Positions 1 through 9,157 of a DNA stretch of 64,000 nucleotides are shown here, piece by piece. A model generated the notes under the pieces. The model was not told the DNA's origin and searched no databases. It was given only the letters and a program-made list of their open reading frames with translations. Source of the DNA: CBDAQD01 sp965275905 (lineage in GTDB: Bacteria > Pseudomonadota > Alphaproteobacteria > Rhizobiales > JAJFHC01); contig CBDHYJ010000083.1 in NCBI GenBank assembly GCA_965275905.1, forward strand, positions 186,001 through 250,000. Direction: 5' to 3'. The position numbers and the translations under genes are program-made. How positions within the stretch are numbered: the stretch's first letter is position 1; each line of letters begins with the position of its first letter.

Positions 1-172
1 CCACGCCGGCAGAAACTGCGCGTTTTCCGGGCGCGACTATACTCGTGGCGCACAAGTTTGCAAACATTACCGGAACCCGGGAACACCGCCTCGACAAATA
101 GATCGGGCGTGATAGGGTGCCGCGCCAAGTGTCTGAAACCGTTAAAGAAGAACCGAAAGCGCACGATCGAAG

Positions 173-1057
173 ATGAGCCGCGATGACGACATAGCCGGCA
201 AGCTGAGCGCCGTGGAGCAAAAGCTGATGCGAATCGCTCTGGCTTTGGAGAATTTGGCTCCAGCGGAATCACGCGAAATCGACTTTGAAGCGGCAAATGC
301 ATTCGTGTGGCAGCCAGCACAGAACTGGCTCTCGCCGGTGCCTGCAGTGAACCGTGTCGAAATGTCCCTGCTTAGGGGCATCGACCGGATGCGCGATATT
401 CTCAGCGAGAACACGGAGAGGTTCGCCAACGGCCTTCCGGCCAACAATGCCCTGCTCTGGGGCGCGCGCGGCATGGGAAAGAGTTCGCTCGTGAAGGCGG
501 TGCATGCCGAGACGGATATCAGCACCAAGGCAGGCCTCAAGCTGATCGAGATTCACCGCGAGGACATCGAGACCCTGCCGGACCTGATGGCCCTGCTCAG
601 GGTCGCACCTCATCGATTTATTCTATTTTGCGACGACCTTTCCTTTGACCACGATGACACGTCCTACAAGTCGCTCAAGGCGGTTCTCGAAGGCGGGATC
701 GAAGGCCGGCCGGAAAACGTCATCTTCTATGCGACATCGAACCGGCGCCATCTGCTGCCCCGGGACATGATGGAAAACGAACGGTCCACGGCCATCAATC
801 CGTCGGAAGCCGTGCAGGAAAAGGTCTCGCTGTCCGACCGGTTTGGTCTCTGGCTCGGTTTCCATAACTGTTCGCAAAGTGAATATCTGGAAATGGTCGA
901 CGCCTACGCAACGCACTACGGCCTGGAGCTGGCGGCAGAGGAGCGCACGGCACAGGCGCTCGAGTGGGCCACGACCCGCGGCGCACGGTCCGGACGGGTC
1001 GCCTGGCAATTCATCCAGGATCTCGCCGGACGGCTGGGCGTCAGGCTGGAAAGCTAG
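173..1057 (+). CDS. DUF815-family AAA ATPase
   Basis: A 294-residue P-loop ATPase of the DUF815 family. The Walker A motif GARGMGKSS lies at residues 97-105 and a Walker B-like segment (FILFCDD) at about 149-155. The middle of the protein contains the family's typical stretch about phrases such as DLSFD and ATSNRRHLLP, which resembles sensor-1 of AAA proteins. There is no signal peptide or membrane segment, so it is cytoplasmic. The cellular role of this family is not established. It faces the leftward nlpD-pcm-surE block, an arrangement I recall from other rhizobia. The ATG at 173 is preceded by a weak purine-rich stretch. Family confidence is high, function is unknown. Confidence 0.88.
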   Translation: MSRDDDIAGKLSAVEQKLMRIALALENLAPAESREIDFEAANAFVWQPAQNWLSPVPAVNRVEMSLLRGIDRMRDILSENTERFANGLPANNALLWGARGMGKSSLVKAVHAETDISTKAGLKLIEIHREDIETLPDLMALLRVAPHRFILFCDDLSFDHDDTSYKSLKAVLEGGIEGRPENVIFYATSNRRHLLPRDMMENERSTAINPSEAVQEKVSLSDRFGLWLGFHNCSQSEYLEMVDAYATHYGLELAAEERTAQALEWATTRGARSGRVAWQFIQDLAGRLGVRLES

Positions 1058-1160
1058 AGTGAAGCTGAAGCTGCGGGTTCGCTGCCCCGGAAATAGACAA
1101 CGCGCTCGGTGCCAGTCGGCACGTTGCGCGCTGTCCCCCCTCGATCACAAGGGCCGGATG

Positions 1161-2360
1161 TCAGTTTCCGGCCAACTGAGTGCTTTCGAGTGCAGTAAGC
1201 GGATCGATTGCTCTTGAACCTCTCCGAATTTCGAAATGAAGCTGCGGGCTCTTGACCGAACCGGAACGGCCGGTCTTGGCAACGATCTGTCCCCGCCTCA
1301 CGCGCTCGCCGCGGCGGACCAGCAGCTTGCTGTTGTGGGCATATGCCGTGACCCAGTTGTCCGCATGCCGGATCAGAACCAGATTGCCGTAGCCCCTCAA
1401 CTCGTTACCGGAGTAAGCCACGACACCGTTTTCCGCAGCACGCACGGACGTGCCGGTCGGCACTGCGATGTTGATGCCATCATTGCGCACGCCGTTCGGC
1501 TTCGAACCGAACCGGGAAATGATCCGTCCCTTGACCGGCCAGCGGAACTTGGTCGCCGTCCGCGGCGAAGGTTTCGGAAGTTTGCCGCGATAGACCGGCT
1601 TCGGCTCGGCTTTCGGCGCACGCTGTCCGATTGAGGCCGTGCGGACCGGATTGCGCGGCGGTGTCGGTACGGCCGATGAACTCTCCCGCGTCGCGGACGC
1701 ACGCACCGGGCTGATTTTCGGTGCGGCCGCCGTCCGGGTGTAACCGCCGGCACCCGGGATCGTGAGACGCTGCCCAAGCTTGATGGTGTAAGGCTGATCA
1801 ATATTGTTGGCGCGCGCGACCTGCCAGGCTTTCAGACCATTGGCACGTGAAATGCTGTAAAGCGTGTCGCCCGGTCGAACCGTGTGGTAACCGCCCTTTG
1901 CCGCCGGCGTGTAGCTGGCCGCTGACGCACCCGGAAGGCGAAGCGTCTGACCGACCTTTATGCTGTAAGGCGGCTGGATCCGGTTTGTCGCGATAAGCTG
2001 CTTTACGTCGACATTGTGCGTCCGCGAAATGCTGTAAAGCGTATCGCCGGGCTGTACCATGACAGTGCCAGAACGGGGCGGAGAATAGCTGGTGCGACGG
2101 ACAGGCTCCTGAAGCGAAGCGGTCTGCACCGGCTCGGAATAGACATCATTGTTCTGAGGAATTGAGGCGGTATAGGTCTGGTCATTCGAAGTGCTCGATG
2201 AATTCACCGGATAACCGGGATCCGCACTCGCCTGAGTTCCGTCAAATGGGCCAAACCGATTGGATGCCGAACTACATCCGGCAAGCAACGCCATCACGGC
2301 AAGAACAGCGCCCGCTTTGAGCGTGTTACCTCCCCGAATTTGCCGATACACGCGCATCAT
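1161..2360 (-). CDS. nlpD: NlpD-like LysM/M23 lipoprotein
   Basis: A 399-residue lipoprotein. A short signal sequence ends in the lipobox LLAGC with lipidated Cys29. Two LysM peptidoglycan-binding modules follow (about 99-144 and 158-203), then a Pro/Arg-rich linker and a C-terminal M23 domain (about 275-390). The usual first zinc-ligand motif HxGxD is replaced: Asn293 stands for His and Asn297 for Asp, while His342 and His375 remain. This pattern is that of the catalytically inert NlpD group, which activates amidases at the division site. The neighbours pcm and surE match the enterobacterial surE-pcm-nlpD order. I chose the ATG at 2360 because GGAG lies 7 nt upstream; TTG 2375, ATG 2366 and ATG 2357 are in-frame alternatives. 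It is the last gene of the leftward block. Confidence 0.87.
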   Translation of the reverse strand: MMRVYRQIRGGNTLKAGAVLAVMALLAGCSSASNRFGPFDGTQASADPGYPVNSSSTSNDQTYTASIPQNNDVYSEPVQTASLQEPVRRTSYSPPRSGTVMVQPGDTLYSISRTHNVDVKQLIATNRIQPPYSIKVGQTLRLPGASAASYTPAAKGGYHTVRPGDTLYSISRANGLKAWQVARANNIDQPYTIKLGQRLTIPGAGGYTRTAAAPKISPVRASATRESSSAVPTPPRNPVRTASIGQRAPKAEPKPVYRGKLPKPSPRTATKFRWPVKGRIISRFGSKPNGVRNDGINIAVPTGTSVRAAENGVVAYSGNELRGYGNLVLIRHADNWVTAYAHNSKLLVRRGERVRRGQIVAKTGRSGSVKSPQLHFEIRRGSRAIDPLTALESTQLAGN

Positions 2361-2514
2361 ACTCATGCTCCACAACTAACTGATTGCGCGGAGTCTGACC
2401 GGTTTTGGTTAAAGAGCGCTTAACCAAGACCCGTTGTGCTGACTGAATTGTGATGGAAAGAATCGATTGAAATTTAAAGATAATTTGCTCTGCGGCAGAC
2501 GGCAGGCACCGGGT

Positions 2515-3159
2515 TCAGAGTTCCCGGGCCACCCCCTCGACAAGGGGAACGAACCTCACCGGAAGAAGATGCTCGAAAACCGGCTTGGAGTCTTCGATCG
2601 TGACACGAACCAGTTCCTGTTCGCCAAGCCCCACGTCGACCGGTGCCACGAGGATACCGTCCGGCTTGAGCTGTTCGATCAGCGTGCGTGGAATCTCGCC
2701 GGCCGCGGCCGTGACAATAATGCGGTCAAAAGGCGCCTGCGCCGGCCAGCCCTTGGTTCCATCTCCAACCATGGCCGTGACATTGGAGAGATTCAGCTTC
2801 TGGAACCGGGCCTCGGCGTCCTGAAGAAGCGTTCTGTAGCGCTCAATCGTGTACACCCTTCGGCAGAGATGCGACAGGACCGCGGTCTGGTAACCCGAGC
2901 CTGTCCCGATCTCCAGAACCTTCATCCGGTCATCGAGCCGGAGCTTTTCCGTCATGTAGGCGACGACGAACGGCTGGCTGATCGTCTGCCCGCATTCGAT
3001 CGGCAAGGACTGATCCGCATAAGCCTGTGCGGCAAATGCCTGGTCGACGAATATCTCACGCGGAACGCGTTCCATCGCGGCAAGCACGCTCGTGTCGCGA
3101 ATACCGCGGTTCCGCAGTGCCATCACAAGTTCGATTTTTCGATAGTCTTCGCTCACCAC
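2515..3159 (-). CDS. pcm: Protein-L-isoaspartate O-methyltransferase
   Basis: A 214-residue SAM-dependent methyltransferase that repairs isoaspartyl residues in damaged proteins. The N-terminal part contains YADQSLPIECGQTISQP-like family sequence at about 47-63, and the SAM-binding motif I is EIGTGSGYQTA near residues 83-93. Length matches the family (about 205-220). It starts with GTG at 3159; GTG at 3156 is equally possible. The gene lies 65 bp downstream of surE and upstream of nlpD, the classical surE-pcm-nlpD order. A second, more divergent PCMT-like gene occurs at 27378-28049. Confidence 0.93.
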   Translation of the reverse strand: MVSEDYRKIELVMALRNRGIRDTSVLAAMERVPREIFVDQAFAAQAYADQSLPIECGQTISQPFVVAYMTEKLRLDDRMKVLEIGTGSGYQTAVLSHLCRRVYTIERYRTLLQDAEARFQKLNLSNVTAMVGDGTKGWPAQAPFDRIIVTAAAGEIPRTLIEQLKPDGILVAPVDVGLGEQELVRVTIEDSKPVFEHLLPVRFVPLVEGVAREL

Positions 3160-3223
3160 AGAGCCAATCGGAACGGATCACATCAAGCAGGCATCCGGAC
3201 AGGCAAGCCCGAACAAAACGCCG

Positions 3224-3997
3224 TCACTCATTATGCCCGCCCGCAAGCGCATTGCGAAGCACGTCCTTGGTGGCATGGTGCGTCAGGTCCATGTGCAACG
3301 GCGTGACCGAAATGTACCCATCATAGACTGCCCGCAGATCGGTCCCCTCCGCAGGATTGCTGCGGCGCCTTTCGAAGCCGAGCCAGTAATAGTTCTGATG
3401 GCGCGCATCTACCCGTTCGTCGATGATCAGGAGCCCCTGATCCCGATTGCCCTGATCCGTGATCGCAACGCCGGCGACGGCGTCAGGCTCGACATCCGGA
3501 AAGTTGACGTTGACCAGGACCCCCTGCCCCCAGTCGACTTCCGCAAGCTTGCGGACAATCGCAGGCCCGTGTTCTTCAGCCGTCGCCCATCTGATATGCG
3601 ACGTGTTGTCGAAGCCGTATGCCTGACTGAGGGCAATCGACGGAATACCGATCGCCGTTCCCTCCATGGCGGCAGCGATCGTACCGGAATATGTGACGTC
3701 CTCGGCGATGTTCTGGCCCCGGTTGACACCGGAAAGCACGAGGTCCGGCGGCTCGGGCATGATCTTCTTCACCGCCATGAGCACGCAATCCGTCGGTGTG
3801 CCTTTGACCGCGAAATGGCGATCGTCGACTTTCCGCAACCGGAGCGGATCCGCAAGGGTCAGCGAATGCGATGCCCCGCTTTGCTCGGTCTCCGGCGCGA
3901 CGATCCAGACTTCGGACGCGACGTGCTTCGCGATCCGCTCAAGCACCCGCAAACCGGGCGCATGGATTCCGTCATCATTGGTAATCAGCACCCGCAT
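3224..3997 (-). CDS. surE: 5'/3'-nucleotidase SurE
   Basis: A 257-residue survival protein, a metal-dependent phosphatase acting on nucleoside monophosphates. The N-terminus MRVLITNDDGIHAPG carries the metal-binding Asp8-Asp9 pair, and SGVNRGQN near residue 92 provides the other metal ligand region. Length fits the family (about 250). It lies 23 bp downstream of serS and just upstream of pcm, consistent with one operon running serS-surE-pcm-nlpD. Confidence 0.95.
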   Translation of the reverse strand: MRVLITNDDGIHAPGLRVLERIAKHVASEVWIVAPETEQSGASHSLTLADPLRLRKVDDRHFAVKGTPTDCVLMAVKKIMPEPPDLVLSGVNRGQNIAEDVTYSGTIAAAMEGTAIGIPSIALSQAYGFDNTSHIRWATAEEHGPAIVRKLAEVDWGQGVLVNVNFPDVEPDAVAGVAITDQGNRDQGLLIIDERVDARHQNYYWLGFERRRSNPAEGTDLRAVYDGYISVTPLHMDLTHHATKDVLRNALAGGHNE

Positions 3998-4020
3998 ATC
4001 TTGACCTCGTCTTGCTGCTG

Positions 4021-5304
4021 TCAGCCAACCGGCTCGATCAGTTCCAATCCACCCATATAAGGCTTCAGGGCGTCCGGTATCGCCACCGATCCATCCTCGC
4101 GCTGGTAGTTCTCGAGAATCGCGATCAGCGTGCGCCCCACGGCCAGACCAGATCCGTTGAGCGTATGCACGAAACGGGTTCCCTTCTCGCCTTCAGGCCG
4201 ATAACGGGCCTGCATCCTGCGGGCCTGGAAGTCGCCGCAGACCGAACAGCTCGAGATCTCCCGGTACATATCCTGACCCGGCAGCCAGACCTCTATGTCG
4301 TATGTCTTACGTGCCCCGAACCCCATGTCGCCGGTCGACAGCACGACCACGCGATAGTGCAGGCCGAGACGCTTGAGCACCTCTTCCGCGCAGCCGCGCA
4401 TGCGCTCCAGTTCGTCGAGCGACAGATCCGGCGTTGTTACGCTGACAAGCTCCACCTTGGAGAACTGGTGCTGCCTGATCATTCCCCTCGTGTCCTTGCC
4501 GGCCGCACCGGCTTCCAGCCGGAAGCACGGCGTGTAAGCCGTGACCCGTTTCGGCAGCTCGGCCTCGTCCAGAATGCTCTCGCGCGCCAGGTTTGTGAGC
4601 GGCACTTCCGCCGTCGGGATCAGCCAGAAGCCGTCTTCGGTGCGGAACTGATCGTCGGCGAATTTCGGCAACTGCGCCGTCCCGAACATGGTGTGGTCGC
4701 GGACCAGGTAGGGCGGGACGACTTCGGTGTAACCGAATTCGCCGGTGTGCAGATCAAGCATGAACGACGCGATCGCCCGTTCCATCCGGGCAAGCGCGCC
4801 CTTCAGCACGACAAACCGCGAACCGGACAGACGAGCCGCGGTCTCGAAGTCCATCATGCCAAGTGCTTCGCCGATCTCGAAATGCTGGCGCGGCTCGAAC
4901 GCAAACTCCGGCTTTGTGCCATCCGTGTGGTGCTCGACATTGGCGCTCTCATCCTCGCCAACGGGAACATCGTCATGCGGTATGTTCGGCAGGCCCGCGA
5001 GGAAGCCGTCAAGTTCATCCGTCAGCGACCGCTCCGTATCCTCGCCGCTCTGGACAAAGGCTTTCAGTTCGGCGACCTCGTCTATGAGCTTCTGCGCAAG
5101 CGCCTCGTCGCCCGAGGCCTTGGCGGCACCGATCTGCTTTGATGCCTCATTACGCCGGTTCTGGGCGTCCTGAAGCTTGGCGATGTGATCGCGCCGTGCC
5201 TGGTCAAGCTCCAGGATCCGTGGCGACTGAGGCGGCAAGCCGCGCTTGGCCATTGCCTGGTCGAACACATCCGGGTTCTCTCGGATCCACTTGAGATCGA
5301 ACAT
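4021..5304 (-). CDS. serS: Seryl-tRNA synthetase
   Basis: A 427-residue class II aminoacyl-tRNA synthetase that charges tRNA-Ser. Residues 1 to about 110 form the Glu/Ala-rich helical arm that binds tRNA (start MFDLKWIRENPDVFD). The catalytic part shows class II motif 2 (TPCFRLEAGAAGKDTRGMIR) and motif 3 near the C-terminus (NGSGLAVGRTLIAILEN). The length is normal. It is followed closely by surE and preceded by tatC with a 138-bp gap. Confidence 0.97.
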   Translation of the reverse strand: MFDLKWIRENPDVFDQAMAKRGLPPQSPRILELDQARRDHIAKLQDAQNRRNEASKQIGAAKASGDEALAQKLIDEVAELKAFVQSGEDTERSLTDELDGFLAGLPNIPHDDVPVGEDESANVEHHTDGTKPEFAFEPRQHFEIGEALGMMDFETAARLSGSRFVVLKGALARMERAIASFMLDLHTGEFGYTEVVPPYLVRDHTMFGTAQLPKFADDQFRTEDGFWLIPTAEVPLTNLARESILDEAELPKRVTAYTPCFRLEAGAAGKDTRGMIRQHQFSKVELVSVTTPDLSLDELERMRGCAEEVLKRLGLHYRVVVLSTGDMGFGARKTYDIEVWLPGQDMYREISSCSVCGDFQARRMQARYRPEGEKGTRFVHTLNGSGLAVGRTLIAILENYQREDGSVAIPDALKPYMGGLELIEPVG

Positions 5305-5442
5305 GGGTCTACCCTGAGGAAAACGCCGGCGTAGCCGTTCCGCCGGCCGGCGGGAATTGAAGTCGGGCAGTGTATACGACGGTGCGGTTGGGGCGTCCAG
5401 CGAAGCCGTCAGAATTTACCGGTAAACAGAGCCGGCGAAGGA

Positions 5443-6255
5443 TCAGGCTTCGGATTCCTCGGCGTCGCGAGCAGCTTCCTCTTCGGCCCGCTTCTTTTCG
5501 ACCAGACGCACGGAGAAAATGGAGATCTCGTAGAGCAGCAGGGTCGGCACCGCGAGACCAATCTGGCTGATCGGATCCGGCGGCGTCAGGAAAGCTGCCG
5601 CAGCAAAGGTACCGACAATGGCGTACTTGCGCTTGGCCTTGAGGCCCTGCTCTGTCGCAAGACCCGCGCGGGCCAGCAGCGTGAGAAGAACCGGAAGCTG
5701 AAAGCACAGGCCAAAGGCGAAGATCAGCGTCATGATCAGGCTGAGATATTCGCTGACTCGGGGGAGCAGCTTGATCGCCGCCTCTCCGTCGCCGCCGGTC
5801 TGTTCGAGGCCGATGAAAAACTGCATGGCCAGAGGCATCACGACGAAATAGACCAGCGCCGCGCCGGTGATGAAAAGCAGCGGCGTCGCGACCAGGAACG
5901 GCAGAAACGCGCGCCGCTCGTTTTTGTAGAGGCCGGGCGCCACGAACATGTAGAGCTGCGACGCAATAATCGGGAAGGCCAGGAACAGCGCGCCGAACAG
6001 TGCAAGCTTCAGCTGGGTGAAGAAGAATTCCTGCGGCGCCGTATAGATCAGCTCAATGTTGGCATTCTCTCCGACAGCCTGCTCGTACGGGAAGAGCAAA
6101 ATGTTGAAGATCGGCTGAGCGACAAAAAAGCAGCCGACGAACGCGATACCGAGTCCGATCAGTGACTTTACCAGCCGCGAACGCAACTCGGTCAGATGCT
6201 CGATCAGCGGAGCTTCCGTACTGTCAATATCGTTGTCGGACACGTTAACGGCCAT
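5443..6255 (-). CDS. tatC: Sec-independent translocase subunit TatC
   Basis: A 270-residue inner-membrane protein, the receptor subunit of the twin-arginine export system. Six hydrophobic segments are visible, beginning with LIGLGIAFVGCFFVAQPIFN. The family signature PLIEHLTELRSRL lies near the N-terminus, and PFLVATPLLFITGAALVYFVV follows in the middle. The C-terminal tail is charged (EKKRAEEEAARDAEES). It ends the tatA-tatB-tatC run and lies 9 bp after tatB. Several predicted products here carry twin-arginine-like N-termini. Confidence 0.97.
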   Translation of the reverse strand: MAVNVSDNDIDSTEAPLIEHLTELRSRLVKSLIGLGIAFVGCFFVAQPIFNILLFPYEQAVGENANIELIYTAPQEFFFTQLKLALFGALFLAFPIIASQLYMFVAPGLYKNERRAFLPFLVATPLLFITGAALVYFVVMPLAMQFFIGLEQTGGDGEAAIKLLPRVSEYLSLIMTLIFAFGLCFQLPVLLTLLARAGLATEQGLKAKRKYAIVGTFAAAAFLTPPDPISQIGLAVPTLLLYEISIFSVRLVEKKRAEEEAARDAEESEA

Positions 6256-6264
6256 CCGGATCTA

Positions 6265-6723
6265 TCATGTCGAAGCCGTTTTCGGCTGTTCGCTTTCGGT
6301 TACGGCTTCACCCGGCGACGCTTCAGCGGTTACGGAGTCACCTGTCTGCACGGTTTCGTCTATGGCCGGTGTTTCGCTCGACGCTGTTTCGTCACTGCTG
6401 TGACTCCGCGGCCCCGCCGGTTTGATCGGTTTCTCGATCTCGTCCTTTATGTCGCTGGCGGTGTCTTCCAGCGGCTTGAAGGCGTCCGAGAAATCGTCCA
6501 TGCCCGTACTGTTCTCTACCGACGAAATACCCTTGCGCACCTCGTCGAGGCCCGCCTCTTCGGCGGCATCGTTGAGGTGCATCTGGAATTCACGAGCCAT
6601 GGATCTGGCCTTGCCGACAAATTGCCCGACCGTGCGGAGCATGCGCGGCAGCTCCTTCGGGCCAACCACCACGATCGCAACAATCGCGATGATCATCAGC
6701 TCGGTCGCGCCAATATCAAACAT
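6265..6723 (-). CDS. tatB: Sec-independent translocase subunit TatB
   Basis: A 152-residue Tat subunit. One N-terminal membrane helix (MFDIGATELMIIAIVAIVVV) is followed by the GPKELPRMLRTVG hinge and an amphipathic helix, then a long acidic/Ser-Thr-rich tail from about residue 90. The start MFDIGxxEL is the TatB signature and separates it from TatA. It lies between tatA and tatC with the same direction. Confidence 0.95.
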   Translation of the reverse strand: MFDIGATELMIIAIVAIVVVGPKELPRMLRTVGQFVGKARSMAREFQMHLNDAAEEAGLDEVRKGISSVENSTGMDDFSDAFKPLEDTASDIKDEIEKPIKPAGPRSHSSDETASSETPAIDETVQTGDSVTAEASPGEAVTESEQPKTAST

Positions 6724-6814
6724 GTCGCTAGCCAGTTCTCATGATCACGGCGGGCCGACCGTTGACGCCGGATGCGTCCCCGGAACCGCCGGCCGCGAGG
6801 GCCAAAGTGTCAAC

Positions 6815-7054
6815 TTAGCTTTTAGCCGCGTCGCTTTCGGCTTTGGTCGGCGTTTCCACCTTCTCGGTTTCGCCGTGCTCAATGGTCTTCAGGCTCTCAT
6901 CGGAGGCGGTTTTCTCAGGATCGTCCTGAATGCCCTTCTTGAAGCTCTTGATTCCCTTGGCGACGTCGCCCATCAGATCCGAAATCTTGCCTCTCCCGAA
7001 CAGAAGGACGAGCAGGACCACAACAATCAGGATCTGTATCCAACTCGGTGCCAT
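6815..7054 (-). CDS. tatA: Sec-independent translocase subunit TatA
   Basis: A 79-residue pore-forming Tat subunit. The N-terminal helix contains IQILIVVVLLVLLFGRGKI, followed by the amphipathic segment DLMGDVAKGIKSFKKGI and an acidic tail. The size and the FGRGKI hinge are typical of TatA. It is the first gene of tatABC, lying 120 bp after the ABC ATPase gene and 91 bp before tatB. Confidence 0.95.
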   Translation of the reverse strand: MAPSWIQILIVVVLLVLLFGRGKISDLMGDVAKGIKSFKKGIQDDPEKTASDESLKTIEHGETEKVETPTKAESDAAKS

Positions 7055-7174
7055 ACGATTAACACTCCCAAAATCGTGCAGAAATTTTCCGCACTATCGC
7101 AAAATCAACCATGCGCCGCAACACAGCACGCCCAACTGGGTAAATTGGCCCTCTCCCCTTCGGCGTCCAGTCCG

Positions 7175-8296
7175 TCAGCCTGACGCGACTGGAAACACGA
7201 ATACATGCGCCGGTTCAGCGGCAATCGGGACCAAGCTGCCCGATTCCGGCAATGTCATATCGCTCCAGCGCGCATGAAAGGTCTGCTCGCCATCTCCAAT
7301 GGCGAGCTTGACTAGGCTATGGTCCCCGAGAAACCGCGACGACAGGACCATGCCCTTGATATTGCCTTCGCGAACGCGGCGGATGCCCATTGGCCTGACG
7401 AGCACGTCGACCTCCACGCCGTCTTCTATGCCCGGCGCCTCCACAGGACCAAACGGCGTTTCGACGCACCCCTGCGAAACAACGCCACGAAGTTCGTTGA
7501 AATCGCTGAAAAAACGGGCGGCTTCGGCATCGACCGGACTCTGGTAGAGCTCGTACGGCGTTCCCACCTGCACGACGCGCCCGCTCCGCATCAGGACGAT
7601 CCGGTCCGCCATCCGCATCGCTTCTTCCGGATCGTGCGTCACGAGCATGCTGCTCGCCCGCGTTTCCTTGAGCACTGCAAGCGTCTCGTCACGCACACTG
7701 TCCCGTAGGCGCTGATCAAGACCGGAGAATGGTTCGTCCATGAGCAGAACGGCCGGTCTTGGCGCAATCGCGCGGGCAAGTGCAACCCGCTGCTGTTCAC
7801 CGCCCGAAAGTACATGAGGATAGGCCTTCTCATACTCGGTCAGGCCGACGCGTCGCAGAGCCAGACGGGCTTCCTGCAGCGCTACGGTCCGGTCGAGACT
7901 CTTCAGTCCGAAGAGCACGTTCTCCAGAATCGTCAAATGAGGAAACAGGGCAAATTCCTGAAACATCAGGCCCACGCCACGCTTTTCCGGCGGCACATGA
8001 CCGTCCGGCCCGGAGACGGCTTCGCCGTTCAGCAACACCACCCCTTCGGTCTGCCGCTCAACCCCCGCCGCTATGCGCAGCAACGTCGTTTTGCCGCAAC
8101 CCGAAGGTCCCAGAATGCAGACAATCTCACCCGGTGCCAGTTCAAGGCTGACGTCGGAAACGGCAAGGATCTTGCCGTAACTGTGGGTAACGTTTTCAAA
8201 TGAAAGCCGCGCAGCGAACGTTGCCGCTGCGGTCCCCCTGGGACCCCATTCCGGCAGGCGTTCCGGTACGCCCTGTTCCTGAAAATCACTACTCAT
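7175..8296 (-). CDS. ABC transporter ATP-binding protein (FbpC-like)
   Basis: A 373-residue cytoplasmic ABC ATPase. Walker A GPSGCGKTT is near residues 63-71, the Q-loop is in MFQEFALFPH, the signature is LSGGEQQRVALARA, Walker B is VLLMDEPFSGLD, and the switch His is in VTHDPEEA. A C-terminal extension from about residue 260 resembles the TOBE-like regulatory domain of ferric-iron/polyamine/molybdate importers (FbpC/PotA group). No permease or binding-protein gene is adjacent; the neighbours are scpB and tatA, which are usually contiguous. The substrate therefore cannot be assigned. Confidence 0.85.
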   Translation of the reverse strand: MSSDFQEQGVPERLPEWGPRGTAAATFAARLSFENVTHSYGKILAVSDVSLELAPGEIVCILGPSGCGKTTLLRIAAGVERQTEGVVLLNGEAVSGPDGHVPPEKRGVGLMFQEFALFPHLTILENVLFGLKSLDRTVALQEARLALRRVGLTEYEKAYPHVLSGGEQQRVALARAIAPRPAVLLMDEPFSGLDQRLRDSVRDETLAVLKETRASSMLVTHDPEEAMRMADRIVLMRSGRVVQVGTPYELYQSPVDAEAARFFSDFNELRGVVSQGCVETPFGPVEAPGIEDGVEVDVLVRPMGIRRVREGNIKGMVLSSRFLGDHSLVKLAIGDGEQTFHARWSDMTLPESGSLVPIAAEPAHVFVFPVASG

Positions 8297-8357
8297 AAGA
8301 CGCCGTCATGCGCACACGGCAGTCACGGTGATTGTGACAGCCCCACAACGGCGGGTT

Positions 8358-9128
8358 TTAGCCGTTCGTCTCGTCCAGCGCCAGCCCCTCTTCCGGCACG
8401 TGCATCTCAAGCGGTTCTTCTATGCCGTCGCCATCTTCGAGCGGGTCCTCATCGTCGGTGAGCTCATCGCTGTCATGCGGCTGCGGAATCACGAAGTTCG
8501 CCGGCATGTTACTGTCCAGCATCCCGGTTCCCTTGAGCTCCGTCATTCCCGGCAGGTCGCGGACGCTATCGAGGCCGAAATGGTTCATGAAATCGGGCGT
8601 CGTGCCGTAAGTGACCGGCCGTCCCGGCGTCTTGCGCCTGCCCCTCATCTTGATCCAGCCAATTTCCATGAGCACGTCCAGCGTGCCTTTCGACGTAGAC
8701 ACGCCGCGGATCTCCTCGATCTCGGCGCGGGTCACCGGCTGATGGTAGGCAATGATGGCGAGTGTCTCCAGCGCGGCACGGGAAAGCCGTTTCTGCTCAA
8801 TCGCGTCGCGCTGCATCATGAAGGCCAGATCGTCCGCCGTCCGGAAAGACCAGCGTCCGCCGATGCGAACCAGATTCACACCGCGATTTGCGTAGAACTC
8901 CTGCAGTTCCTCGATCAGGGCCGGAATGTTCGCGCCTTCCGGCAGCCGGTCGGCGATCGTCTTTTCGTCCAGCGGTTCTGCCGCGGCAAACAGCAAAGCC
9001 TCGATCATCCGGATATGCTGCCGCTGCTCGACGCTTCTGAGAACAGTTACGTTGTCCGGCAGCGAATGCGTGACGGCTTCGTCGTCGTGCTCCGCATGCT
9101 GCACTGCTGGTTCCGTCATATTGCTCAT
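8358..9128 (-). CDS. scpB: Segregation and condensation protein B
   Basis: A 256-residue winged-helix protein that, with ScpA, forms the kleisin subcomplex of SMC condensin. The conserved core begins RMIEALLFAAAEPLDEKTIADRL-like at about residue 37 and includes LAFMMQRDAIEQKRLSRAALETLAIIAYHQPVTRAEIEEIRGV in the middle, a hallmark of ScpB. The C-terminus is an acidic tail. It lies 29 bp downstream of scpA. Confidence 0.94.
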   Translation of the reverse strand: MSNMTEPAVQHAEHDDEAVTHSLPDNVTVLRSVEQRQHIRMIEALLFAAAEPLDEKTIADRLPEGANIPALIEELQEFYANRGVNLVRIGGRWSFRTADDLAFMMQRDAIEQKRLSRAALETLAIIAYHQPVTRAEIEEIRGVSTSKGTLDVLMEIGWIKMRGRRKTPGRPVTYGTTPDFMNHFGLDSVRDLPGMTELKGTGMLDSNMPANFVIPQPHDSDELTDDEDPLEDGDGIEEPLEMHVPEEGLALDETNG

Positions 9129-9157
9129 CTTTTTATGCCCTTTTACGCGGTTTCTTT

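Noticed and set aside
2467..3306. A 279-codon rightward frame across pcm
   Set aside because: The reverse strand encodes a complete Pcm with its SAM motif, so this frame is a shadow.
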